Source: Datura wrightii (lineage: Eukaryota > Streptophyta > Magnoliopsida > Solanales > Solanaceae). From it: a stretch of DNA of 64,000 bases. Positions 47,875-58,946 of this stretch are shown here, one piece after another (position 1 is the first letter of the stretch; each line of letters starts with the position of its first letter). Below the pieces are notes generated by a model. It was not told the origin of the DNA. It saw only the letters and a program-made list of their open reading frames with translations, and searched no databases. The position numbers and the translations under genes are program-made. The stretch is from NCBI GenBank assembly GCA_035772735.1, contig JASDFA010000006.1:25523501-25587500 (forward strand), read 5' to 3'.

Positions 47875-50800
47875 AATGGCATAAAATCTTGGCATACACA
47901 CAAAACTCCAGATATGAGTGATTGGAGTTGCAAAATATAAGTTGTTGATATGTGCAGACCAGGAGAAAGAAAAGAAAAAAAAATCAAATATCTCAACATG
48001 ATCATTTAAGATGATCATGAACTTCTCTACTTTAGCAAATAATTTATATTTTCTATTTTTAAATAGTTTTAAACTAAATTTCACATTTTAAACACGTATA
48101 CTTTAATTATTTTTATGACAAATGTTTACTTACAGGAAGATCAGGTGAAAGCAATCATTTATGCTGACGATATTCCAGCTTATCAAAGTGTGCTAAAACT
48201 TTTTCACATATACCTGATAACTAGTGCACGCATACAACAAACAAATGTGAAATATGAAAAGCCATTGCATCAATTTAAATGGATTCTTGATTAAAAAAAA
48301 TTATAATTGATGTGATTGAAAAAGATAGTGTAGATGGGTTGCCACCACCTACCAAGCTTGACGTTACATCCTTTCAAGATATCAAGGATCAGGCAGTTCA
48401 ACATTTCAGCGATCTAACTAGAAATGAAATCAGTATGATTATTTTATTATTTAACTCTCTGAAATAATACTCACGCAAACACTATCGATTTACATTTTGA
48501 TTATTTATCAGATATATTGACAATTGTCATCAACTATTTCCCGCCAAGATATGTTGCGAGTTTTGACAAAAGATTGCAAGAACTTATTGTCATTGATGGC
48601 TTGTAAGTGCATTTATTTGCAATTTTCTACTTTTTTTTATTATACAGTAAAATAATCACTATAAATATTGCCCCTTTTTTCCTGAGCAGTAAATAGACTT
48701 ACCTTCAAAATATGGGAAGAAATGATCATAGAAAACGAAGTCAAGAAACTCCTACGCTAGCTTCAACAAATCCTGTAATTCTTGCACGATGTATCGGAGC
48801 ATCCAAATGGTAAGCTATAATAACTAATACTCCTTTATTAATTCTAATTCATTCCAATTTCATTCATTTGCTTCTGTTTATCTTAACTTATGTAAATCAG
48901 ATTCAACTTCTAATTCTTTATGTTTGTTGTTCCACTTATTTGTCAAGGATATCACTAGAACACATATGTTAAAATAAATAATCTAATAATGGAGAAACTT
49001 AGTTTAGCGTAAATGAATTCTCAAATATCAACCTTCATGTTTTTCTCCAAAACCATCGAACTAGATTTTTAGCTAGTCATGTTCAAGCACAAATCAAGAA
49101 ATTCAAAGCATTCATACAAAATGGTATTGTGGAAAATATTCCTTCTTGATTACATCAAACACATTCACCGTTTTCGAATAAGACAATGAGACAACTATAA
49201 TTTTTCAAGTCTTTGATCCTAACTTCTTAAGTTTTTCTATAAATAAGTCACATTAACTGATGATGTGAGGCATCAAAAATGCTCTAGAAATGAATGAAAA
49301 ATATATTTTGATTCCTTAGTTTTCTTTTAATACAATTCACCTTATCAAAAATATTTAAAATTTAATATTCTTTTGCATTATAATTAAGGCTTCCGGCCAT
49401 AGTTATCTGAATCTTCATTCTTTTCCCTTTTAGTTTATGTAAAATAAGAACTAATAGAGCAACACACTTTCTTCTAAAAAATTTCAAAAAAAGTAAAAAT
49501 AAAGGAACTATATCTGAATGCAACTTAAAGAAATACCTGTGATTTGTGCCTACGTCTGTCTTTACGCCCGTCAAAGAAAAAATATTTACATTATTACTGA
49601 CTATTGCCGTGAATCAACTTTCACTCACTTGCATATTTGGATTCTTATGGATTAGTTGTTTATCATTTTGAAGTAACCATATAATAATATTCAAACCTTT
49701 TACTCTATTGAACACTTTTTGATTTTTCTTCAAGGAAAAAAGTGGAGAATTTAACTGTCTCCATATTAGACCAATGGTTTCATTAGGTGTGATTAGAGCC
49801 TCATTTAAATATTTTAATTCTCCAACAAATTTTCAAGGAGCAATTTGCTTATTTTTTTTCTAGCCTTTTTCAGTATTAGCAAAATATTGAGAACCATCAA
49901 GTGTATCTAATGTGTATCAAAAAACTCAATTTCATAAATCATTATTCTTGTTATCTTATACTTATTCAAGTTATAGGCTATTTTTATTTTCATTATATCC
50001 TGTTATTTTGTTACATCTTCTATAACATTCACAACCATTTAGAAATATAAAAAAACTAAGCATTTATAATCAAAAAAAGTGCCTAAATTATTTCTTATAG
50101 TCGAGGAAAGCAGGGTTAATTTTTTTTCCCATCTTGAGCAGTAGGCACTTTAAAGAACTTATTAAATCATAGTTTTGCACTGATCATATTCCAACTTAGC
50201 ATAAACAATAAGAAATCAACAACAACATGCATCTTTTGAAGCTAGAGATATAAAAAGAACTTAGTCAGCATTATTCTGTTAATTAGTTTACGCTACTAAA
50301 TATTACAACAAAATTAGTTGTACAATAAGATATAACAAAGTAAAAATTTTATTTGGTTGTATCATTTGTGAGGTATTTCATTATTTGAAGATTACAATAA
50401 CACATTGATAATTTCCTTTGATCGAATCATTCATGAAATATTTACTAATTTGAAGATTGTTATTGTAAATGAATTATTATTGTTATTCTGTCATTTTTAC
50501 CTATGATATAATTAATGCAGAAACATCATTAACAACCAAGTTCAGCATGACAATACAAATTGACCCACCTTACCCGCAAACTCAACAGCTGAAAATATGG
50601 TATTACATTATTTCTCTATATATTATCATTGACTTCTTGCCTATATTAATATAACAAACAATTAAACCCTATATTTTACACAAGGTCATGGAAAATAAAT
50701 AAATGCTTACCTCTTTCATTATCAGAAGTACATTCAAATCTGAACTCTCATCTCAGTTCCGGTGAAAGAAGAAGTCGTGCCAATTGCAAACATTGACTCT

Positions 50801-51629
50801 CAATAAAATATTTTTACCTATTTTTGAAAAATTTGATGTTGTATATTTTAATAATCATATATTCCATCTTTGTAATACGGGACACACTTTCTGCATTGAA
50901 GCAAAAATAACTTTGCCAAACGATGCCAGCTCTTTTCATGTTTTAATGTGCCCAAATTGTGAGCAAGAAGTATGCAGTCCAAATATGCGAAGAATTCACT
51001 GTATGAACTGCAACCAACAACACATGATGGTTCCCAGGTACTTTCTCATCTACTTACATTTGCATTCATGCGGCAAATAAAAGTACCATCTCATATAAAC
51101 TTACACATAACAGGTGTCGATTTAATGTAAATGTTGACATCCGTCTCAACAGTTGCAATGATCATGAGAAAGAAGGTGAAAAACTCTTAGCGCTAACCGC
51201 AGAAGAAATCTACGAAAGATTTTTAGTAAAGGAAAATACGTGAACTAAACAATTGATCCATAATTGTTGCATAAATAAACTTGCAAACAAAATGACTAAC
51301 AATATTTTCTCATGCAGGATAAATATCCGTCAATCCAGAATATCCAAACAAATTTTAACCAAAAGACATTCAAAATTCAAGTAAAGAAGACATTCACATG
51401 CGCTTCCCGCTCAACATCTGTGAAATTGTATATCCTGTCATATGTTTAAAAACAAAATGCTACTCCTTCTATGTCATCATCAACCACACTAAATATAAAT
51501 GAAGGAATCAAAAGGAAAAAAGAAAGCTCTTCTTCTGATGCAAAGTAAACTCAACCAGCAATCGAACAACATCAATCACTTAAAATAAAACAAAAATTAA
51601 AGTCATCAACTCCAGTGAAAAGAAAATGA
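47875..51629 (+). pseudogene. Helitron RPA1-like single-strand DNA-binding protein, multi-exon
   Basis: Exon-like blocks in order. 47875-48010: N-terminal OB domain, KLLICADQEKE, with stops. 48137-48300: EDQVKAIIYADDIPAYQ and HIYLITSARI, after an acceptor CTTACAG. 48308-48440: GLPPPTKLDVTSF. 48512-48603: ILTIVINYFPPR. 50521-50600: STKF-like TTKFSMTIQIDPPYPQ. 50800-51038: C-terminal zinc OB, with CPNCEQ and CMNC. 51117-51240: CRFNVNVDIRL and LTAEEIYERFL. 51319-51629: basic tail ending VKRK and TGA. GT/AG-type borders and AT-rich gaps suggest retained introns. RPA-like genes are regular companions of RepHel in plant Helitrons. Stops and frameshifts make it non-functional. Confidence 0.8.
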
Positions 51630-54358
51630 GGGTAAGAGTTTGCTTCTTGTACAACTTGTTTACCTTGATCTTTGTTGTTGTTGTTCTTCTTCTCCTTTCA
51701 TTTTCCCCCAGCTTACTCTTTTTGACCTTTTGATTTGCTTTTACTAAACGTATTTAATTCTTTCTTAGCAAGCACTCCTATAAAATCAATTATAAAAATA
51801 ATAGACCGATATATATTTTTAAATCAATAATTTTATATTGTTAAACTTTCATTTTGCATGTAGGTTTTAGAACTTTCTGGATAATAATAAGTTAAAAATC
51901 CCTAGCACAAAGTTTAAGTGTCATATACAACAAATCGACCCTACTTACCTCTTTAATCCCAGTAAAATTTGAGTCCCTCTGAAAGTTAGTCATATGTATC
52001 TGCATATCCATAGGTTGTTGTTACATTATTCAAAGGAGAGACTTTGCGGTTCAAATATTTTTATAGTTCTGTGCAGAACTATACCCTTTCAATTGATACA
52101 TTCAGACACAGCACGGAAGTCAAATGGATCGTATAGCAACAACATAGGAAACAAATTCACTCTAAAATATGCATATACATGATTCAGGATATTGAGAACA
52201 ATTATGAGCATATGTTGAGATTGTCTATTGTATGATCAGATATATAATAGAGAGATGTCTCTAAAGAATAATACTTCCTCTTAATTACATAGTGAGATTC
52301 AAATATAGTGAAATTGCAATGAATGATTTTAAAAATTTGCACTAACCACCATGTCAATAAATGCATATATGTTCATTGAAAATTTGATTTCGTTCCCCTC
52401 AAAAAAGGACAACATTTGTCCTCCCGTTTGGGATGTTGCTGCTAAATTTATGGTCTCTTCTCAGTGATTGTCCTTTTAGTTAGGAAATTATTGGTGCAAT
52501 TACTAATCCGATGCAAAATGATATTGATAATTATTTTGTTGTTGCTCCCTAAGGTAGTTATTGCCAACTAGAATTTCATATATTTTCACATCTAGAATTT
52601 ACATATACTAGATATTCTAGTGGATACTAAGATGAAAGTATTATCAACTGCAGTTGTTAAAGTTCAGATCTCATCCAATTATAGTGTCAACTTTGAATTA
52701 CTGAGACCACCAACATAACCATGGATAATTCTAATTCTAATTTTAATGTTTTCCTTTCTATTTCAAGCGGATACCCAATTGTAATATTTGTTGCTAACTG
52801 TCACTATTAAAATTGAGATTTCACCAAATTATACCATAACTCATGCATAAGTTGGATCCCCTACATGAACATTGAACGCTCTCACCTTTTTGTCTTTCTT
52901 GCAAGTTAAATAATGTAGCTGTATAACTTTGTTCCACCATGAAATTACCTTTCCCTCATTTGTACACTTGGTGGTATGAAAATACCTGTGCATACTGAAA
53001 TTCCATTGGAACATTTTGACTCAACAACATAAATTGCGAAACAATGCCGTCCTCGGTTTATTTAGAGATTTTGAAAGAGTTGTTACAGAGCCTCACAACA
53101 CTGAAGTGACTGCATTTAAAATGTTTGATATTAGAACCTGTATAGACAGCTATAGCAAATGGTGTTACTCTATATTTAACTTACAGATTTCACCTGTCAA
53201 CTGTATAACCACATGGGTTTAGTTGCTTTTAATTTTCACTTTTCTTTCAATTTCTCACTTCTCAATCTCTTCTTGGTGAGTTTTTATTCTTCCTCTTTCT
53301 TTTTCCATTTGGCTGCATTAATTGAATGAATTTGCTCATTTCTGGTTCTTTGCTGAATATGGAGAATTAGTGGTTTGATTTTGGAGGAAACTTGTTCCAA
53401 TCAATTCTTGTTTTACAAATAGTGGATAGAATTGTGCAAATAGTGTAGGATAGTTTTACAAGGGTTGTTTGGTGAATGACCTCATTCTTTTTTCATAATA
53501 GAGGCATAATGACTTGGATAAGTGGACTATGATGAAATAAAGGTAACTGCAATATTTATTATGTTCTTTGTTTCTCCATAGTCTAAATAAATATCTCACT
53601 AATAAACTACCTGATAAAAAATAACTAAAGATACTAAAAAGATATCAACAAATGGCTATTGTCATACCTTATCAGCATGTCTATCGTTTCTTTCGTGTTC
53701 TTGCATGTAATTTCATATTGTATTCAAGTGCTATGGAATTATAACGATAGTTCTATATTAAATTTATCGGTGTAATTTGTGCAGGTACAATAGACGAGAC
53801 ATTTTCTCCGTAGTCTCATAACTTTTGTACAACTTCTTCCCCCCTATGTACACTACTTTACAATTGCCTCAACAACACTTGTTATACTTCTCTTTTGCTA
53901 CGGCAGCAACAACAAGTTGTGCTTCTGTTTTGCTATTAGGTAAAAAAAATATTCAATTTTCCAATTACTACATACTCTGACTTATCAAGCTTAATATTTT
54001 CTTTTGCTATATATTGAATGAATAGCTATACAAACATTAGAACACATATATTACTCATTACTTCTTATCAGTTGATAACTACAAATATTTATTATGATGT
54101 AACGATATGTAATAATATCGTTTTATCATTATTTTTTGGGTTTCAATTATTCATTACTTTTTATTTTATTTTCTTCAGGTCATACAGAAGTTGCAGAATG
54201 TCATTTTTGTACTAATATTTTGCAAATTCAACATTCATATAACATATTGCGAAACATGTTGATTTAATATTAAATGAAAAATGTCATGTTTAATATTAAA
54301 CTCAATTCTCTTTCTGTTTTTGCCCATCATCAAAATGCCCGTGCAAACCCCCATCTAG
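51630..54358. other. Helitron 3' non-coding region and terminus
   Basis: No gene recognised in 2.7 kb. It contains the right copy of the 100-bp repeat (51858-51955) and a (GTT)n-like run near 51676. The terminus has GCCCGTGCA (54337-54345) without its full inverted partner, then CTAG at 54355-54358 and host T at 54359. The usual terminal hairpin has decayed. Confidence 0.75.
51858..51955 (+). repeat. Approx. 100-bp direct repeat, right copy
   Basis: Partner of 21690-21785. Same orientation, moderate divergence. Confidence 0.7.
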
Positions 54359-55585
54359 TATTCATAGAAGTTCAAATATTTTAGAAAAATTTATTTTGAC
54401 ATTGACTAATAATATTTGGAACCTCAAATCGGTGGGGGAGCCATCCTTCTTCAAAGGTGGCAATTGACATGTCTTTGCTAAATAATTATAGGAAGATATT
54501 TAATAATTATTCTCTTCGCAATTTACATCATATAGATAGGTAAAAAGTTATTATTTTTTCATTGAAAAAATTTATTAAAAAATATTAAGTGATTATTTTT
54601 ATCGATATTTTGATTGAATTAGTGGAAAAAGAAAAATAATAGTTTTTTCACATGAAAAAATCTTGAAACTTCTACTATTCAGTGAAAATCGATTTTCCAT
54701 CATGCGCAGTAAACTAGTTCGATAAAAAATGAATTAACAAATTATTATTTATAATATAAATTTCCTATTAATTTGCAATATAAAAAATTTCTATTCTAAT
54801 GTGATAAATACATAAAATATTATATATTAAATTTCTTTAATTTTTTTAAATATTTTAAATCGCTTTAGTGAAAATCTTTAACTTCCCCGTCATCTTAAAT
54901 GATTTCTAATCAGTTGTACTGTTAGATAGATAAAGGTATAGTAGTTTCTTGACTTTTGGTGTACGTTTGAAATGAAGACAACTAGCTCAGGAAAACATCA
55001 AAGGGAGTAGAAATAATTTGTGGATGTCTGTTTCCCAAAAATGCCTATTCAATCACAAGCTACAAAATTTGGTCAGATTGGGATTCTGCATGTGATAAAC
55101 CAAATACTCCCACAGTGTCAAAATAAATGATATTTAGTTCTTTTCATTTTATTTTAAAATAAATAGTGTTTTATATTATTAAAAAGATATTGATGATATT
55201 CTTTCAATTTTATTTTTATTTAAATGAAGAGAGATTTATAAACTACTAAAAATTTATATCTTTTTCAAGATATTTATTAAGGGTAAATTAGTAAAAATAC
55301 ATTTTACTTTCTAGAAGTGAGTAATTTCTTAAATGATGCGCCCAAACTAAAAACATCACTTATTTTAAAATGGAGAAAGTACTTGAAGATTATTAAAAAT
55401 ATGAGGAAACCAAAATTAAGATAAAATACGAGTAATGCAGTGAAATAAATATAATTATTATTTTTAAATGATTATCTCGAATTCTAATTTTAAAAATAAA
55501 TAGACTTCTGACATGAAGTATTTTTTCATTTTAATGAATCCTTTAAATTAATTGATCCAGTAAATTTTTAATATCAAATGATTAT
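54359..55585 (+). repeat. Direct duplication, copy B, right part
   Basis: Continues copy B from 19218, matching copy A from 14909 to about 15575. It differs by an AT-rich insertion near 54550-54860 and by the MITE at 55105-55381. Confidence 0.88.
55105..55381. mobile_element. Stowaway-like MITE (277 bp)
   Basis: Ends TACTCCCACAGTGTCAAAAT and, reversed, TACTTTCTCCATTTTAAAAT, flanked by TA on both sides. Copy A of the duplication (near 15350-15360) lacks this segment, so insertion after the duplication is directly visible. Its ends resemble those of the MITE at 12600-13199 (ACTCC..., AAGTGAT). Confidence 0.8.
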
Positions 55586-56558
55586 AAATATTAAAAGAAA
55601 ATTATTTTAATTGAACATATTGCACATCATCAAAACTTAAATGCCAATAAAAACGTTTTCAGAAATCGACAAAACCCTTATTTTCTTGTTGCTTATGTCA
55701 TGTTATTTATTTATTTTTTTTGAAACAACTTTTTTTATTCATAGATTTCTTTCAAAGCGAATGAACAGAAAAAGAAAATAAAAATGAAGAGAAAATAATT
55801 GAAAATATTAAAATTATTATAAATGTATTTATATTATAGAGAATATTTATTTTTTTTTTGAGAAAAATTAGGATTAGTTACTTGGGGATCAAGTAAGTTT
55901 TCCCCTATAAATAAAGGGGTTTTCGTTGTAGTTTATCCCTCAGCAGAAATAAGAAGTCTTCTTTCTTCTATTTTTCTCTACAATATTTTTCTTCTTTCTT
56001 TATTATTTTATAATATGTTATCAGTATAAGTCTTTACCTTGAACACTTACTTTGAAAAAAAAGATCTGAGGTAAGAAAACTCAAAGTTTCTTTTCGAAAG
56101 ATGTATTACTTAGCTAGATGAATGGAATTCCTTTAGTAATATTGTTTCTCTCAATATTGGCAATATAAGAATGAAGTGAATATGATACATGAGATAAAAT
56201 GTTGGTATTTCTTGATATTTATGTCTTTGTTAATAATGATATTGAGTTTGTTTATGAATCTAAAGAACGATTTATTGATTCACTTGGCAATTCATGCCCT
56301 CATATTTGTTTCCAGAAGAACAATATTATGAAAATATATTTTTCCTAGAAGAATAATATTATGAAAATATATTTATTTCAGAAGAACAATGTTGTGAAAA
56401 TTTATTTGTTCCAGTAGAATAATATTGTGAAAATATAGAATGATATTAATTTGATATATATTAATGAGTAAGAATGAGAATATGCAAGAAATATATAATC
56501 AACAGAAGTGATAATATTTTATAGGATGACTGCAATTGAAGCTGATAAAGAAAGAAAA
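55586..56558 (+). other. Copia-like LTR end and leader fragment, no gene
   Basis: Around 55900-56040 the sequence reads as the R/U5 end of a copia LTR: CCTATAAATAAAGGGG (TATA box), TTCTTTCTTC tracts, then TATGTTATCAG, a TTATCAG-type primer site. The downstream leader contains a tandem repeat (56309-56437). No gag or pol follows before the next element begins at 56559. Confidence 0.45.
56309..56437 (+). repeat. Tandem repeat, about 4 units of 30-35 bp
   Basis: Units built on CAGAAGAACAATATTATGAA followed by AATATATTT. Four copies with single-base changes and small length differences. Confidence 0.85.
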
Positions 56559-58756
56559 TGTCACGATCCGAACGTACATCCGGATCATAGACATAGGATA
56601 AGGAGCTCCGAGAGACCCCATGTCAACCCATGACATGAGTGTACATCTAATTCAATCACATAAGCGGAAGAGTTAACATAAGGAAACATAAACTTGCCAT
56701 AACAACAAAGAAGAGACAATATATGATCCATATATGACGATTAAATACAACTTATAGTCTGAAAAGTCTCTAATCATGAAAGACGGGTTGATGGGACAAC
56801 TCCCAACTAACCTAGCAAATCTGAAAATGAAGGAAAAACATAGAGTCTGAACACATGGCACTCGAAACATGAGGACTCATCAAATAAGCTGATAACAGTC
56901 TCGGAAGCACTACTGAGGAGGGTGAGCCTGAGAACCGGGTCCTGTATCATGAAACGATACAACATAGAAAGTATGCGGTCAGTACTTGGAATATACTGAG
57001 TATGCAAGGTAAGTAAAACGAGTAATTAAGATATAAAAATCTCATAAATGATCATAAGAGTGAGATATCATGCTCATATCATAAATATCGTACCATAACA
57101 TAAGACTCAAGGTTTTCAAAACATTCGTAATACAATCATAATCATAATCGTAAGAGAAAAGCCTTGTTTAACATGAATTGAGCCCATATACATAATCGTA
57201 AACATGCATAAATTATGAGGAACAGTGGGGGATTCTCTTCACCGACATACCCTATATGAGCACACATGAAGCCCGACTTGTAACCCTAGTCGGGAGGGTG
57301 TCCGTAACTTGCCAAGGGTAGGACCATGAAAGTGTGACGTTACCATGAAAAGGGACATTTGGGCGGAGGACAGTCCCACAGGAGGTCCCAACATACCTCG
57401 GTGGCACGTCGTTTATGAGGTCCAGGGCAGAACCTAGGCCCCCAAACCAACTCGGTGTTCGATACTACTCCCAAAACATATATAGTGCTCATAGCATAAC
57501 ATTCATGAATTCATGGGCTAGTTAAATCATGATAATCATAAATATACTTGCTAATACGTGAACTAGCCATGAAATGATATAATTCATGATTCATAAGGTT
57601 CATACATACTTGTAAATCATGCACATAGCTTGCATTTTATAAAAATCATAATGGGTAACATAATAAATTCAGAATTTAAATCATAATTCATACTGGGCTA
57701 GTGAATATCATCAATGGGAGAGTAGATCATAAATCGATTCATTATGGGGCATACATAATTAGGCTTAAATACATGGAAATCCAGCCAATAATATTATAAT
57801 TAGTTTAAGTTATAAAAGTTGATCAAAACCCATAGATTATAATTAAACTCAAAAATCATAAAACCCATTATCAAATCATTAGAATTTTAATTAAATTAAT
57901 TTCAAAACCCCATGAGTTTTTATATTAAAATTTTAGTAAAATTGTAGAGGAAGGGCATGGGTGTGGAAAAAACCACCTATTGAGAACCTTACATACCTGG
58001 GAATAACTAGTTCTTAACCTCTCTTGATAACCCAAGAAGAAATTGCAATGAATTGAGGAGTTCCAAGCTTGAATCACTCTCCCAATTCCCCTACCTTGCA
58101 TGCATGAATGAATGAAGTGAAAACTGAACTTAATCCCTTTAAATTTCCCTATTCATAACCCAAAACGTCGTAGTTTAGGCTTTAGGATCTTAAGAATTTA
58201 CGAAAAATCTCTTACTAATTCGCAGAATAATAACTGCCAGGGGATCCCAACGAGGGACCTAACGACTCATCATGAGGGGCCACGACTCGTGGAGTCGTTC
58301 GTCAAGACACTACTTATCAGATCTCCTGGGCTCGTCACGGGTGACTTAATGATCCGTTGCTTGTGACCATGACTCGTGGTCACCTCCCGTCATGTACAAT
58401 GCCTTAGTCTCAAATAAAACTTACCCTGCTTGATCACGACTCATCCCATGAATCGTGGGAACTGACCATGACTCATGGGGTCCTTCTATTAGGTACACTG
58501 GTTGGCTTCCTTCATTTATTCTTCACCCTCACCCCACGGCTGACTTAACGACTCGTGGTGACTGACCATAAGTCGTTCCCATGCCCGTAGGGACCCCTGC
58601 ACTTTAAATCCTCCAGGCCTCCCCACGAGTCACCTGACGACTCGTGGGATCTCCTCATGAGTTGTCCAATGATTCGTCCTGCAACTGAAGCACCAATTTC
58701 TAATTTTTCTCCGTTTCAACTCCTGGGTCCAATCTTTGAGTTCTTAAGGTATAACA
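56559..58756 (-). repeat. 3' LTR of E5 (2198 bp)
   Basis: On the - strand starts TGTTATACCTTAAG (58756) and ends GGATCGTGACA (56559). Palindromic CACGACTCGTGG-type motifs occupy about 58258-58690, just upstream of a TTATGAATAGGG TATA-like stretch near 58150 (- strand). Confidence 0.9.
58258..58690 (-). repeat. Palindrome cluster in E5 U3
   Basis: About ten variants of CACGACTCGTG/ACGACTCGTGG in 430 bp, in the same position relative to the LTR start as the E1 cluster. Confidence 0.75.
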
Positions 58757-58775
58757 ATACCTCCCCCTGGGAACA
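58757..58775 (-). other. Polypurine tract of E5
   Basis: On the - strand CCCAGGGGGAGGTAT directly precedes the LTR start TGTTATACC. Confidence 0.8.
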
Positions 58776-58946
58776 TTCATCCTTGAATGTTAGAAACATA
58801 TAGAAACTCATAAACATGCAATCATCATATGCAAACATTGATCATTTAAATCAAAAATTGACGGAATCACTACCTCCGAAAAGAACTACATAGCTAAACT
58901 GAATTCAGACATCACATACATCTATCATGACATAAATCATACTTGC

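Larger units (their letters stand above)
19219..54358 (+). mobile_element. Helitron, autonomous type, 35.1 kb with nested insertions
   Basis: The boundaries are read from the uninterrupted copy A: host A at 19218, host T at 54359, with ATTAATTTNTTA|TATT intact in copy A at 14908/14909. This A^T site and the absence of a target duplication are Helitron hallmarks. The 3' end is CTAG, preceded by a half-hairpin (GCCCGTGCA near 54337-54345). The 5' end reads TTTACCTATATAATAAG rather than the usual TC start. Inside are a RepHel gene and an RPA-like gene, both on the + strand. Without the two large insertions (about 9.7 and 10.9 kb) the element would be about 14.5 kb. Confidence 0.88.

Noticed and set aside
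51676..51690. GTT repeat near the end of the RPA-like gene
   Set aside because: Too short to be informative.
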